Positions 41,007 through 50,310 of a stretch of DNA of 64,000 nt are shown piece by piece (position 1 is the first letter of the stretch; every line of letters starts with the position of its first letter). The notes beneath the pieces are model-generated. The model ran no database searches and was not told where the DNA came from. It saw only the letters and a list, made by a program, of their open reading frames with translations. The position numbers and the translations under genes are program-made. The stretch is from Terrabacter aerolatus. Lineage in GTDB: Bacteria > Actinomycetota > Actinomycetes > Actinomycetales > Dermatophilaceae. The stretch lies in assembly GCF_007991735.1 (NCBI RefSeq), contig NZ_BJYX01000005.1, positions 162,499-226,498 of the forward strand, in the 5' to 3' direction.

Positions 41007-42788
41007 TCAGGCGAGGTGGTGCGTCTCGGCCAGGGCGTACACCGGTGTCGGGATGCCCTCGAGGCGCGCCTTGAGCTGCAGCGCGAGGTAGCGGGAGTAG
41101 TGCCGCGACTGGTGCAGGTTGCCACCGTGGAACCACAGGTTGTCCTGGCGGGTCGGCTTCCACATGTTGCGCAGCTCCCCCTCCCACGGACCCGGGTCCT
41201 TCGTCGTGTCCGAGCCGAGGCCCCAGCACTTGCCCACGGCATCGGCGACGTCCTGGCTGATGAGCTGCGCGGCCCAGCCGTTCATCGACCCGTAGCCGGT
41301 GGCGTAGACGACCGCGTCGGCCTCGAGCTCGGTGCCGTCGGTGAGCACGACCGCGTGCTCGGCGAGGTGGTCGACCTGCCCGCGCACGAGGCGGATCGCG
41401 CCCTTGGCGACGAGCTCGGAGGCGCCGATGTCGATGTAGTAGCCCGAGCCGCGTCGGAGGTACTTGAGGAAGAGCCCCGAGTCGTCGTCGCCGAAGTCGA
41501 GGTCGAAGCCGGCCGACTCGAGCGCGGCGTAGAAGTCCTTGTCCTGCTCGCGGATGGCGTCGAAGGCCGGGCGCTGGAAGTCGGCGAGGATCTTGTAGGG
41601 GATCGACGCGAAGACGAGATCGGCTGTGTCGTGGTCGATCCCGGCGGCGACGGCCTCCTCGGAGTAGAGGGGTCCCAGCACCTTGTCCATGAGCGAGTCG
41701 GACCGCACGATGTGAGTGCTCGACCGTTGGAGCATGATCGGCTCGGCGCCGTTCTGCCACAGGTCGGCGCAGATGTCGTGGGCCGAGTTGTTCGAGCCGA
41801 CGACGACGACCTTCTTGCCGGCGTAGCGCGCTCCGCCGGGGTGCTTGCTGCTGTGGTGCTGGTCGCCCCGGAAGACGTCCTGGCCCGGCAGGGTCGGCAC
41901 GTTGGGGATGCCGCTCATGCCGGTCGCGAGGACGAGCTGCGCCGGGTGGAGCACGACCTCTCGACCCTCGCGGGTCACGTGCACGGTCCACGCGCCGGCG
42001 GCCTCGTCGAAGGAGGCCGACGTGGCCTCGCTGCTGCTCCAGTAGTCGAGCTCCATGACGGTGACGTAGCTCTCGAGCCAGTCGCCCATCTTGTCCTTCG
42101 GGGTGAAGACGGGCCAGTGGTCGGGGAAGGGCAGGTAGGGCATGTGGTCGTACCAGACCGGGTCGTGCAGGCACAGCGAGTGGTAGCGGCTGCGCCACTG
42201 GTCTCCGGGCCGTGGGTAGCGGTCGATGACGAGCGTCGGCACGCCGAGCCGCTTGAGGCGGGCCGCGAGGCCGATGCCGCCCTGGCCGCCACCGACGACG
42301 AGCACGTAGGGCTCCGCGTCGACGCCGTAGGACTCGACCTGCTGCTGCCGCTTGTCGAGCCAGTTCTCGGTCGAGACGTCGACGCCGTGCTCGGCGCCCC
42401 GCGGGCGCCGGGAGCCCGAGGGCTCGGGGTGGTCCTTGAGCGCCTGCGCGCTCGTGAGCAGGGTCCACGCCCGGCCGTCGCGGACGCGGACGAGCCCCTT
42501 GCCGGTGAAGGTGTCGTTGCCGAAGGTGAACCACGCCTCGTGGACCCCGTCGGCCTCGGACTCGCTCGTCACCTCGATGTCGGTGGGCCAGGCGCCCCGC
42601 TCGACCCCCGAGAGCATGGCGGCGACCTGCTCGCGCCCCTCGGCCGTGTGCAGGTTCCACGTCATGCTCGTCAGGTCACGCCAGTAGCACTCGTCGCCGA
42701 AGAGACCGGTCACCCGGTCGACCTCGCCGGAGGCCAGTGCCTCGGAGAACCGTCCGAGCCACTCGCCCGCCGTCAGCTGCTCACCCAT
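41007..42788 (-). CDS. Flavin-dependent monooxygenase with N-terminal SnoaL-like domain
   Basis: The 593-residue protein begins with a SnoaL/NTF2-like domain (about 5-125, EWLGRFSEALASGEVDRVTGLF to FGNDTFTGKGLVRVRDG). An FMO core follows: FAD motif VLVVGGGQGGIGLAARL near 165, the FMO fingerprint FRGDQHHSSKHPGG, an NADPH site VVVVGSNNSAHDICADL and the late VVYATGYGS. The enzyme probably oxygenates a small organic substrate (N- or S-oxidation or Baeyer-Villiger). ATG 42788 has AAGGAG 6 bases upstream. The GAF regulator upstream on the same strand (179 bases away) probably controls it. Confidence 0.85.
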   Translation of the reverse strand: MGEQLTAGEWLGRFSEALASGEVDRVTGLFGDECYWRDLTSMTWNLHTAEGREQVAAMLSGVERGAWPTDIEVTSESEADGVHEAWFTFGNDTFTGKGLVRVRDGRAWTLLTSAQALKDHPEPSGSRRPRGAEHGVDVSTENWLDKRQQQVESYGVDAEPYVLVVGGGQGGIGLAARLKRLGVPTLVIDRYPRPGDQWRSRYHSLCLHDPVWYDHMPYLPFPDHWPVFTPKDKMGDWLESYVTVMELDYWSSSEATSASFDEAAGAWTVHVTREGREVVLHPAQLVLATGMSGIPNVPTLPGQDVFRGDQHHSSKHPGGARYAGKKVVVVGSNNSAHDICADLWQNGAEPIMLQRSSTHIVRSDSLMDKVLGPLYSEEAVAAGIDHDTADLVFASIPYKILADFQRPAFDAIREQDKDFYAALESAGFDLDFGDDDSGLFLKYLRRGSGYYIDIGASELVAKGAIRLVRGQVDHLAEHAVVLTDGTELEADAVVYATGYGSMNGWAAQLISQDVADAVGKCWGLGSDTTKDPGPWEGELRNMWKPTRQDNLWFHGGNLHQSRHYSRYLALQLKARLEGIPTPVYALAETHHLA

Positions 42789-42967
42789 CGCCAACTCCTT
42801 CGTCCACGTGGTGGGGTCGTGCCGACGGTAGGTGTGGCCGGACCGCGCCGACAGAGTTGCAGAACGTTGCAGCCCCTACCCCTCCCTCCCCTCCCCCTTC
42901 CTCCCCTCCCGTCGAGTGGGCAGTTCGTCGACAGGGTGGTGCGCGACCGATGGCGTATGCCGGGTGG

Positions 42968-44146
42968 TCAGGTCGCGTCGGGCCGCACCGTCGCGCGCGT
43001 GGTGAGCCGGTAGGGCCGGCTCTCGATGAGGCCACCGAGGCGTTTGCGCAGGCGCGACATCTCCGCGCGGATCGTCACGGGCGTCGTGGCACCGTCGAGC
43101 AGGGCCATGAGGCCTGCCGTGTCGAGGCCGGAGGGGTGCCGGGCGAGGAGGGCGACGATCTCGGCGTGCCGCTCGGACAGGGCGATCTCGACGGTCGAGC
43201 CGGCGGTCGTGACGAGGATGCGCGGGCTCGGCCGGCGCACGACCTCGACGGTCGCCGGGGCACTGACCGCCTCGTGGAGCACCCAGCCGCCGGTGATCGC
43301 CTCGGCGCGGACCTGTCCGATCTCGGGCACCCACACGGTGCCCTCGCGCAGGCTGCTCGGCACCCAGACCCGCTCGCCCACGCCGTAGCCCTCCGCCCGG
43401 GCCACCCACCCGTGACGGTCGACGACGACGAAACGCCCCGACCCGGCATACGCCTCGCTGGCGCGGGCGACCCGGCGCAGGTCGCGTTCGTGCTGACCGG
43501 CGAGGGTGTCGACGGCCTCGCGCACGGCCATGGTCACGAGCATGAGCGTGTGCGGATGCGCGGTGCGGAAGGCCCCGCTCAGCGTGACCACCCCGAGCGG
43601 CGTACGGGCACGCCGGTCGAGGATCGGCGCGCTCGTGCACACCCAGGCGTGCTGGTCCTCGCGGGCGTGCTCAGGTCCGAAGATCTGGACCGGGCGACGC
43701 TCCTCCATCGCGGTGCCGAGGGAGTTGGTGCCGACGTCGCCCTCGCGCCAGCGGGCGCCCTCGACGAAGCCGAGCCCGTCGCTGCGGCGGCGGATCGGCG
43801 ACGGCCCGAACATCCACAGCGGGTAGCCCTCGTCGTCACTGATGACGAGCTCGTTGCCGGCCTCGTGCGCGAGCGGGAGCAGCCGGTCCTTGAGGATCGG
43901 GACGACGGAGGCGAGCAGCCGCGACCGCTCGCGTCGGGCGAGCAGCGCGTCGTCGGAGATCGGCGTCGAGATCTTGTCGCCCTCGGGGTTCTGTCGCAGC
44001 CACGACCGCGCGACGACGCCGCGAGCGCCGGCGGGCACCTCGTGCGTGTGCGCCCAGGTGCGGTGCAGGCGCAGCAGGTCCCGGGCCTTGGCGGCAGGGT
44101 CCTCGAAGGCCGTCAGGGCCGCCTCGAGACCGGGGACTGTGGACAT
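42968..44146 (-). CDS. GAF-domain transcriptional regulator (AcoR-like, without AAA+ domain)
   Basis: The 392-residue protein has the AcoR-type N-terminus (VVARSWLRQNPEGDK, LLARRERSRLLASVVPILKDRLL) and a GAF ligand-binding domain (ELVISDDEGYPLWMFGP to GVVTLSGAFRTAHPHTLML). Near the end it has a short winged helix, IVALLARHPSGLDTAGLMAL, and VTIRAEMSRLRKRLGGL. The sigma-54-activating AAA+ domain of true AcoR proteins is absent, as usual in actinobacteria. It probably senses an alcohol, aldehyde or ketone and controls the monooxygenase gene (inference). ATG 44146 follows AAAGG. Confidence 0.82.
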   Translation of the reverse strand: MSTVPGLEAALTAFEDPAAKARDLLRLHRTWAHTHEVPAGARGVVARSWLRQNPEGDKISTPISDDALLARRERSRLLASVVPILKDRLLPLAHEAGNELVISDDEGYPLWMFGPSPIRRRSDGLGFVEGARWREGDVGTNSLGTAMEERRPVQIFGPEHAREDQHAWVCTSAPILDRRARTPLGVVTLSGAFRTAHPHTLMLVTMAVREAVDTLAGQHERDLRRVARASEAYAGSGRFVVVDRHGWVARAEGYGVGERVWVPSSLREGTVWVPEIGQVRAEAITGGWVLHEAVSAPATVEVVRRPSPRILVTTAGSTVEIALSERHAEIVALLARHPSGLDTAGLMALLDGATTPVTIRAEMSRLRKRLGGLIESRPYRLTTRATVRPDAT

Positions 44147-44258
44147 GCGCACCTTTGCGTCAGGTGTCCCGACGCGACGTCGTGCGCGTGGGGACACGGC
44201 TTCCCGTGATCGTGGCACGACGGGAGGCCGCTTGGGTAGGGCGCGTGCGGGTGGGCCG

Positions 44259-44759
44259 TCAGCGCCGGAAGAGGCGCCGCCACCACGGGGGGCGCGCTGC
44301 CAGGGCCGCGGCACGGGCCGCCGCGGCGGCCTCACGCGCCTCGCGCTGGCGCTCGTCGACGACGGCCCGCAGCGGACGCCAGCCCTCGACCATCTCGTCG
44401 ACGTCGAGGGTCTTGGCGAGGAGCGGCGGCAGGTTGCCAACCGCGGGACGCAACCGGTCGGCGAGGACGCGCCTGTTGTAGTCCTCGATGATCTCCCGGA
44501 CCTGGGCCTCGGTGCGCACGTCGGCGAGCGACTCCGGGTAGCCCGCCGCCTCCTGGCGCAGGGCGAGTGCGCCCGGCAGCGCCCCGCCGAGGTCGAGGTT
44601 CTCGCGCGCTGCGAAGCGCTTGACCCACCAGTCGGGGTCGCCCGAGTCGCTGAGGTCGAGGGGCTTGCCCGCGCCCGGCAGGTTGTCGAAGTCCCCACGC
44701 TCCTGCGCCTCGCGGATCTGCTTCTCCACGGCACTCTCCCAGTACGGCTGGCCCGTCAT
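44259..44759 (-). CDS. DUF1992 (DnaJ-homologue subfamily C-like) protein
   Basis: The 166-residue protein begins WESAVEKQIREAQERGDFDNLPGAGKPL, the defining segment of DUF1992, followed by VKRFAARENL and VREIIEDYNRRVLADRLRP. The rest is helical with a basic tail (WWRRLFRR). Function unknown; some eukaryotic relatives associate with DnaJ, but no J domain is present. It stands alone, divergent from the TadG-like gene. Confidence 0.82.
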   Translation of the reverse strand: MTGQPYWESAVEKQIREAQERGDFDNLPGAGKPLDLSDSGDPDWWVKRFAARENLDLGGALPGALALRQEAAGYPESLADVRTEAQVREIIEDYNRRVLADRLRPAVGNLPPLLAKTLDVDEMVEGWRPLRAVVDERQREAREAAAAARAAALAARPPWWRRLFRR

Positions 44760-44941
44760 GTCGTTCACGCTAACCGATTCGCGCCACGACATTCCGGACG
44801 ATCCCGGGCAACCCCGGCGCGTGACGGACGCCGCCGCCCGGAATCTCCGGGAACCGCGTCCGGGACCCGGCCGACATGTCCTACGTTGTCGGGAGCAGCC
44901 CCGAGATGGGCTCGGGGACATCCATGGGGATCGGGGGATCC

Positions 44942-46180
44942 ATGTATGGGTTTCGGGGGCTCATGACGTACCGCGCCCGGCAACGGGTGCAGTGCCGAGG
45001 GGCTGCACGGGATCGCGGCGCCGTCACAGCCCTCGTCGCGATCCTCTTCTCGACCGGCGTCATCATCGCCATGCTGGCGCTCGTCGTCGACATCGGCTCG
45101 ATGATGTGGGAGCGACGGCAGCTGCAGAACGGCGCCGACGCCGCGACGCTCTCGCTCGCCCAGGACTGCGCCTCGAAGCGAGCGACGTGCGACCCGGCCA
45201 CGCCGGGCCTCAAGCAGCTCGCGAACGCCAACGCCGCCGACGGCTTCGGCGGCATCCAGCGCGTCTGCGCGGTTGGCACGTTCGTCGGGGCCGACCGGTT
45301 CACCGGCTGCACGGGCACGACGGGGGCACTCACCGACTGCCTGCCGGCACCGGCCGGGTCCACAGGGCCCTACGTCGAGGTCCGGACCCGCACGTCGACC
45401 GACCTCGCCGACACGGGGACGGTCCTCAAGCCCTTCTTCGCCCAGGCCCTGGGCTGGAACGGCGCGACCGTCTCGGCGTGCGCGCGGGTCGGCTGGTCCG
45501 GCGGCCACCCGAGCACCGTCCTGCCGGTGGTGCAGTCCCAGTGCGCCTGGGACGACGCGACGGCCAACGGCACGGACTTCCCCGCCGCGCCGCCCTACGC
45601 CCTGGACGGATCCGGCGTGCCGGCGACCTCACCGCTGCCCCGAGTGCCGGTCGCCGGGAAGTACGTCAGCATGGTCATCCTCCAGACGAAGAACGAGAAG
45701 GTCGACGGGACGAAGAAGTGCGGCTCCGGAGGACCGGGTCAGTACACACCGGGCAACTTCGGCTGGCTCGACTCGACCGGGAAGAAGACGTGCTCCGTCG
45801 ACCTGACGAGCGACAAGGGGACGATCACGGCCGGAGGCAAGCCCGGCACCAGCGTCCCGAGCGGCTGCCCGGCCGTGCTCAGGGCCAGCGTCGGCTCGAT
45901 CGTCTACATCCCGATCTTCACGAGCGTCGACGGGCGCGGAGCCAACACGGAGTACACCATCGACGGGGTCTCCGCCTTCTACCTCGCCGGCTTCCACGTC
46001 ACGGGCAACTCCGACACCGACGGCTTCACGGCGATCGATCCCTCGGGGAGCGCGACGCAGTCGTGCGCGGGCGAGAAGAACTGCCTGTGGGGATGGTTCG
46101 TCTCCCCGGTCATCCCCGTCGACGCCGTGCCCAACACCGGCACCGACCGTGGGCCGCAGCGACTCTCGATGATCGGCTGA
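44942..46180 (+). CDS. TadG-like putative pilus-assembly/secreted protein
   Basis: The protein has about 412 residues. After a basic N-terminus it has RDRGAVTALVAILFSTGVII and MLALVVDIGSMM, then ERRQLQNGADAATLSLAQDCA, the typical TadE/TadG-type start with one anchor helix and the NGADAAA-like motif. The remaining 330 residues are extracellular with paired cysteines. No other tad/flp gene is near, so the partner is elsewhere or the protein acts alone. The start is uncertain: ATG 44942 has a G-rich site upstream; ATG 44963 is the alternative. Confidence 0.72.
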   Translation: MYGFRGLMTYRARQRVQCRGAARDRGAVTALVAILFSTGVIIAMLALVVDIGSMMWERRQLQNGADAATLSLAQDCASKRATCDPATPGLKQLANANAADGFGGIQRVCAVGTFVGADRFTGCTGTTGALTDCLPAPAGSTGPYVEVRTRTSTDLADTGTVLKPFFAQALGWNGATVSACARVGWSGGHPSTVLPVVQSQCAWDDATANGTDFPAAPPYALDGSGVPATSPLPRVPVAGKYVSMVILQTKNEKVDGTKKCGSGGPGQYTPGNFGWLDSTGKKTCSVDLTSDKGTITAGGKPGTSVPSGCPAVLRASVGSIVYIPIFTSVDGRGANTEYTIDGVSAFYLAGFHVTGNSDTDGFTAIDPSGSATQSCAGEKNCLWGWFVSPVIPVDAVPNTGTDRGPQRLSMIG

Positions 46181-46182
46181 GC

Positions 46183-46524
46183 TCAGGTCCCGGCCGGGCG
46201 GGCGAGGAGGGCGACCGTCTCCGCGTCGCCGAGCCTGAGATGGTCGCCGTCGACGACGAGGGGCTGCGGCTCGGACAGGACGGCGAGCAGGCGCTGCTCC
46301 TGCTCCATGGCCTCCGGGGGTCCGGCCATGCGGGTCGTCGCGGCGTCGAGGACCGCGAGCATCCCGTCGGCCGCCTCGTAGCGGCCCATGACGCGGTTGA
46401 CGCCGGTGCTACCGGTGACCCTGCCCTCCGCGTCGAAGGAGAGCTGCGGCCTCGGGTCTGTCGTGACGACGCCACCGACCTGCTCGACCACCCACGTCGT
46501 GCCCGCGAGCACCTCGTCCACCAT
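46183..46524 (-). CDS. META-domain (HslJ-like) protein
   Basis: The 113-residue protein matches the META/HslJ fold: LAGTTWVVEQVGG, PQLSFDAEGRVTGSTGVNRVMGRYE, then MAGPPEAMEQEQRLLAVLSE and the closing DHLRLGDAETVALLAR. The usual CN of the family motif is VN here. There is no signal peptide, unlike E. coli HslJ, so it is cytoplasmic. Function unclear (heat-shock and motility links in other bacteria). Its stop lies 2 bases from that of the convergent TadG-like gene. Confidence 0.78.
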   Translation of the reverse strand: MVDEVLAGTTWVVEQVGGVVTTDPRPQLSFDAEGRVTGSTGVNRVMGRYEAADGMLAVLDAATTRMAGPPEAMEQEQRLLAVLSEPQPLVVDGDHLRLGDAETVALLARPAGT

Positions 46525-46572
46525 GCCACCACGTTATCCGGGTGCGCTCCGTGACGAGGTCGGGTAGACCGG

Positions 46573-48447
46573 ATGCGGTCAGCGTCCACGACGACAGGGG
46601 ATGACGTGCTCGGACTCGTGCGCCACCAGTTCCGCGTGCACCCGCTCGGGGTGGTCCTCGTCGTCGTGAACGCCCTCTTCGTCTCCGGTGTGTCGGTCGG
46701 TGTGCCGTGGCTCGTCGGCGGCCTCGTCGCCGACCTCCCGGCAGCGGCGGCCGGAGGCCCCCTCGGCGCCATCGGCCTCGAGTTCGGTGGGCTCGTCGCC
46801 GTGCTCGCGGCGCAGGTCGTCGTCTCGGGCACCCAGGAACCGGTCTTCCAGGACCTCAGCCTGCGCACCGAGAGGGACGTGCTCGCCCGACTGACCCGGC
46901 TCTTCGTCGCCCCCGTACGGATCCAGCACCTCGAGGACCCCGACTTCCTCGACCGGGCCCACCGGGTGCGGTCGCGGCTGTGGGAGATCAACCAGGGGCT
47001 CATGCAGGGCGGCATCGCCCTGACCGGCCTGCTCACCGTCGTCGGTGCGACCGTCTCGGTCGGTGCCGTCGTCGGTTGGCCCAGCGCGCTGCTCCTCGTG
47101 GCGGCCGCGCTCGAAGTGGCCGTCATCCGGGCCGTCCTCATGCGCCGCGAGCTCGACCAGTGGGTCGGCGCCACCGAGCACCAGCGTCACGCGGAGTACG
47201 CCTTCGGGCTCGCCACGGGGCTCGCCCCCAAGGAGGTGCGCGTCTTCGGCCTGGCCGACTGGCTGGCCAGGCGCTACTGGGACCAGATGTCGTTGTCGTG
47301 GAAGCCCTTCTGGCGCAAACGCATCCACAACTCGGTGTGGACCCTCGTGCTCGACGGCATCCGGGCGGCGATCGCCGTCGGGGTCGTCGTCCACGTGGTC
47401 CGGGCGGCGCTCAGAGGTGGCCTGGCGGTCGGCTCCGTCGCGACCGCGATCCCCCTCGTGCTGCTCCTCGCCCAGGCGGAGATCGGCGGACTGCCCCTCT
47501 TCGTCCGCGGCGCCGCGATCCTGGCCGACCTCCGGGAGACCGAGCGCATCTACGGTCGTCCGATGCCCGAGTCGCCCACTCCCCCGGTCGATTCGGCCGT
47601 ACGCACCCCCGGGCACACGGCATACGCCCCGGTTGCCGGGGGCACGCACGGGCGCCCGCCCACCGTCACGCTGCACGACGTGACCTTCACGTATGCCGGA
47701 CGCGACGTCCCCGTGCTCGACGGTCTCTCGCTCCGCATCGGTGCCGGCGAGAACGTCGGGCTGGTCGGCGTCAACGGGGCGGGCAAGTCGACGCTGATCC
47801 GGCTGCTCACAGGCACGGTGCGTCCCGACACCGGTCGGATCGAGATCGACGGGGTCGACCTGGCGACGATGTCCGACGCCGAGGTCACACGGTGGCAGCG
47901 TCGGGTGGCCGTGCTGACGCAGGAGTTCTGCCGCTACCCGTTGACGGCTCGCGACAACGTGACGCTGGGCGCGGGCAGGCTGTGGGCCGAGACGGACCGC
48001 GCCGACCTCGACGTCACAGCCGCCCGCTCGGGAGCGCTCGACGTCGTGGTCGGCCTGGGGGCGGGCTGGGACACGGTCCTCGACGCGACCTACCCCGGCG
48101 GCCAGGACGTCAGCGGTGGCCAGTGGCAGCGAATCGCCCTGGCACGAGCGGCGTTCGGCCTCACTCGGGGTGCGGGGATGATGGTCCTCGACGAGCCGGC
48201 GGCGGCGCTCGACGCCAGGTCCGAGGCCCATCTCGTCGAGCGCCAGCTCGCCCTGACCTCCGGCATCACCTCGCTCGTCGTGTCGCACCGCTTCTCGGTG
48301 CTGCGCCCGATCCCGCGCATCGTCGTGCTCGAGGGCGGACGCATCACGGAGGACGGCTCGCACGACGACCTCATGGCTGCGGGTGGCACGTACGCCCGGC
48401 TCTTCTCCCTCCAGTCGTCGCGGCTCTTCGCCGGGGAGGGCCGATGA
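46573..48447 (+). CDS. ABC exporter half-transporter A (permease-ATPase fusion)
   Basis: The 624-residue protein has a type I exporter membrane domain (six helices, about 1-320), a variable linker and an ABC domain. It has Walker A GVNGAGKST, signature VSGGQWQRIALARAAF, Walker B MMVLDEPAAALD and switch VVSHRFSV. The stop overlaps the start of the second half-transporter by four bases, so the two should form a heterodimer exporting a peptide, lipid or drug. The 5' end is uncertain: ATG 46573 is used, while a GTG at 46606 follows a G-rich site. Confidence 0.85.
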   Translation: MRSASTTTGDDVLGLVRHQFRVHPLGVVLVVVNALFVSGVSVGVPWLVGGLVADLPAAAAGGPLGAIGLEFGGLVAVLAAQVVVSGTQEPVFQDLSLRTERDVLARLTRLFVAPVRIQHLEDPDFLDRAHRVRSRLWEINQGLMQGGIALTGLLTVVGATVSVGAVVGWPSALLLVAAALEVAVIRAVLMRRELDQWVGATEHQRHAEYAFGLATGLAPKEVRVFGLADWLARRYWDQMSLSWKPFWRKRIHNSVWTLVLDGIRAAIAVGVVVHVVRAALRGGLAVGSVATAIPLVLLLAQAEIGGLPLFVRGAAILADLRETERIYGRPMPESPTPPVDSAVRTPGHTAYAPVAGGTHGRPPTVTLHDVTFTYAGRDVPVLDGLSLRIGAGENVGLVGVNGAGKSTLIRLLTGTVRPDTGRIEIDGVDLATMSDAEVTRWQRRVAVLTQEFCRYPLTARDNVTLGAGRLWAETDRADLDVTAARSGALDVVVGLGAGWDTVLDATYPGGQDVSGGQWQRIALARAAFGLTRGAGMMVLDEPAAALDARSEAHLVERQLALTSGITSLVVSHRFSVLRPIPRIVVLEGGRITEDGSHDDLMAAGGTYARLFSLQSSRLFAGEGR

Positions 48448-50219
48448 GCACGCTGTGGCGGCGGGTTCGCCTGTGGCTGGTGCTCGGCCTGGCGGCCGCG
48501 CCGTGGCTCGCGGCCGCCGGTCTCGTCATCTCCGTGCTGGCCGCGGTGCTGGCGCCGCTCGCCACGCTCGGCGTGGGCCGCGTCGTCGACGGGCTCGGGA
48601 CGGCGGACGCGGAGCGGGTGACGAGCGGACTGTGGCTCGTGGGCGCCGGGATCGTCGTCGCGGTGCTCCAGTCGGTCTCGTGGCCCCTCGTCTGGTCCTT
48701 CGTCGAGGACCTCGGCGAACGCTACGCCCACGACCACGTGCTGCGCGTCGTGGCCGGCATCCCCACGGTCGCGCACCACGAGGTCCCGGAGATGGCCGAC
48801 CGGGTCGCGCTGGTCCGGCGTCACGCCCGACACCTCGGCAACGCCGGGCTGCGCCTGTCGACCGACCTCTCGGCCCTCGTCGGGACCGTGACCCTCGCGG
48901 GGGTCCTCGCGTCGATCGCGTGGTGGCTGACCCTGCTCCTGCCGGCCGCCCTCTTGCCGGCCTGGGCGTCGGGTCGTGCGTTCCGGGCGCGCATGGACGC
49001 CGAGCGGGACAACGCGCAGGCGATCCGGGTCGCCGACCGGCTCCAGGACATCGCACGCGACCCCGCGACCGGCATCGAGGTGCGGTGCAGCGGCGCCCCG
49101 GCGACTCTCCTCGCGGCGCAGGACACCTCGCTCGACCAGCGCCTCTCGGCCGTGGCGGCAGCAGCCCGACGCACGCGTGCGCTCGCCAGCCTGTCCCGCC
49201 TGGCGTGGATCGCGGTGCTGGCCGTCTGCCTCGTCGGCGTCTTCGGTCTCGTGCGGTCCGGATCCCTCGGCGTCGGGTAGCTCGTCGTGCTCGTCCTCCT
49301 CGTCCCACAGGTCGAGGCGATGGTGGGCATGCTGGAACGTATCGTCGTGTATGCCGTCCAGACCTCCCAGCACGTCGCGCGCCTCGACGAGGTGAAGCAG
49401 TATGCGGCCGGCTTCGTCACGCCGGCGGGGTCGGCTCCGGCCGTGCTGGGTCGCGGGCTCGAGCTGCGGGACGTGTCGTTCACCTACCCGGGGGCGGCGG
49501 AGCCGAGCCTCTCGGGCATCGACCTCGTGCTCGAGCGCGGCACGACCGTGGCGCTCGTCGGCGAGAACGGCGCCGGCAAGTCGACGCTCGTGTCGCTGCT
49601 CGCCCGGCTGCACGACCCCACGGCGGGCACGATCCTCGTCGACGGCCGGTCGCTCGGCGAGATCCCGCACGCGGACTGGCAGGCCCGGGTCGGCGCGGTC
49701 TTCCAGGACCATGCGACCCCGCACGTGCTGCTCCGGGAGTCGGTGGCCATGGGCGACCTCGACCACGCCGGCCGCGCCCGGGTGGCGTCTGCGCTCGAGC
49801 AGGCCGATGCCACCCGGCTGGCGGACGACCTCCCGCACGGCGTCGACACCCAGCTGGGTCGGGAGTTCGCCGGGGGCACCGAGCTCTCCGGGGGTCAGTG
49901 GCAGCGGCTCGCGATCGCCCGCGGGATGATGCGGGACACACCCCTGCTCATGCTCCTCGACGAGCCGTCGTCGGCCCTCGACGCGCAGGCCGAGGACCTC
50001 ATCCTGCGTGGCTACCTCGAGCGGGCTCGCGAGGCCGGCGCCCGCACCGGTGGGATCACCGTCATCGTCAGCCACCGCATGTCGACGGTACGAGCAGCCG
50101 ACCGGGTCATCCACCTCGTCGACGGTCGGCTGGCCGAGGACGGCACCCACGAGGAGCTCATGGACTCCGGAGGGGCCTATGCCGAGCTCTTCGAGCTTCA
50201 GGCGAGGTCGTACCGCTGA
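48444..50219 (+). pseudogene. ABC exporter half-transporter B, interrupted by an in-frame amber codon
   Basis: Read through, this is a 591-codon partner of the upstream half-transporter. The membrane domain runs to LVRSGSLGVG; then comes TAG at 49278-49280 (codon 279); the same frame continues LVVLVLLVPQVEAMVGMLERI and a complete ABC domain with GENGAGKST, LSGGQWQRLAIARGMM and LLMLLDEPSSALD. No frameshift is involved. One substitution from GAG or CAG would explain it; Glu is common before this helix in relatives. A GTG at 49287 could restart translation of the last 310 codons but has no ribosome binding site. Recent decay, readthrough or a base-call error are all possible. Confidence 0.8.
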
Positions 50220-50275
50220 GGCGGTGTTGAGTCGCGAAATAGACTGTGCTGCAAGTGATTTGGCGTGGACAAGCC

Positions 50276-50304
50276 TTGAAGATGGATTCGAACACCTGTA
50301 CGAT
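50276..50304 (+). promoter_or_regulatory. SOS-controlled, probably leaderless promoter
   Basis: TTGAAG (50276-50281) and TACGAT (50299-50304) are spaced by 17 bases. TCGAACACCTGTACGA (50288-50303) matches the mycobacterial/actinobacterial LexA box TCGAAC-N4-GTTCGA with one mismatch and covers the spacer and -10. Transcription would begin at about 50311, the A of the start codon. Confidence 0.78.
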
Positions 50305-50310
50305 GGGAGC

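Noticed and set aside
49287..50219. Stand-alone ABC ATPase gene
   Set aside because: The frame is continuous with the upstream membrane domain except for one TAG, has no ribosome binding site at GTG 49287 and starts inside a membrane segment.
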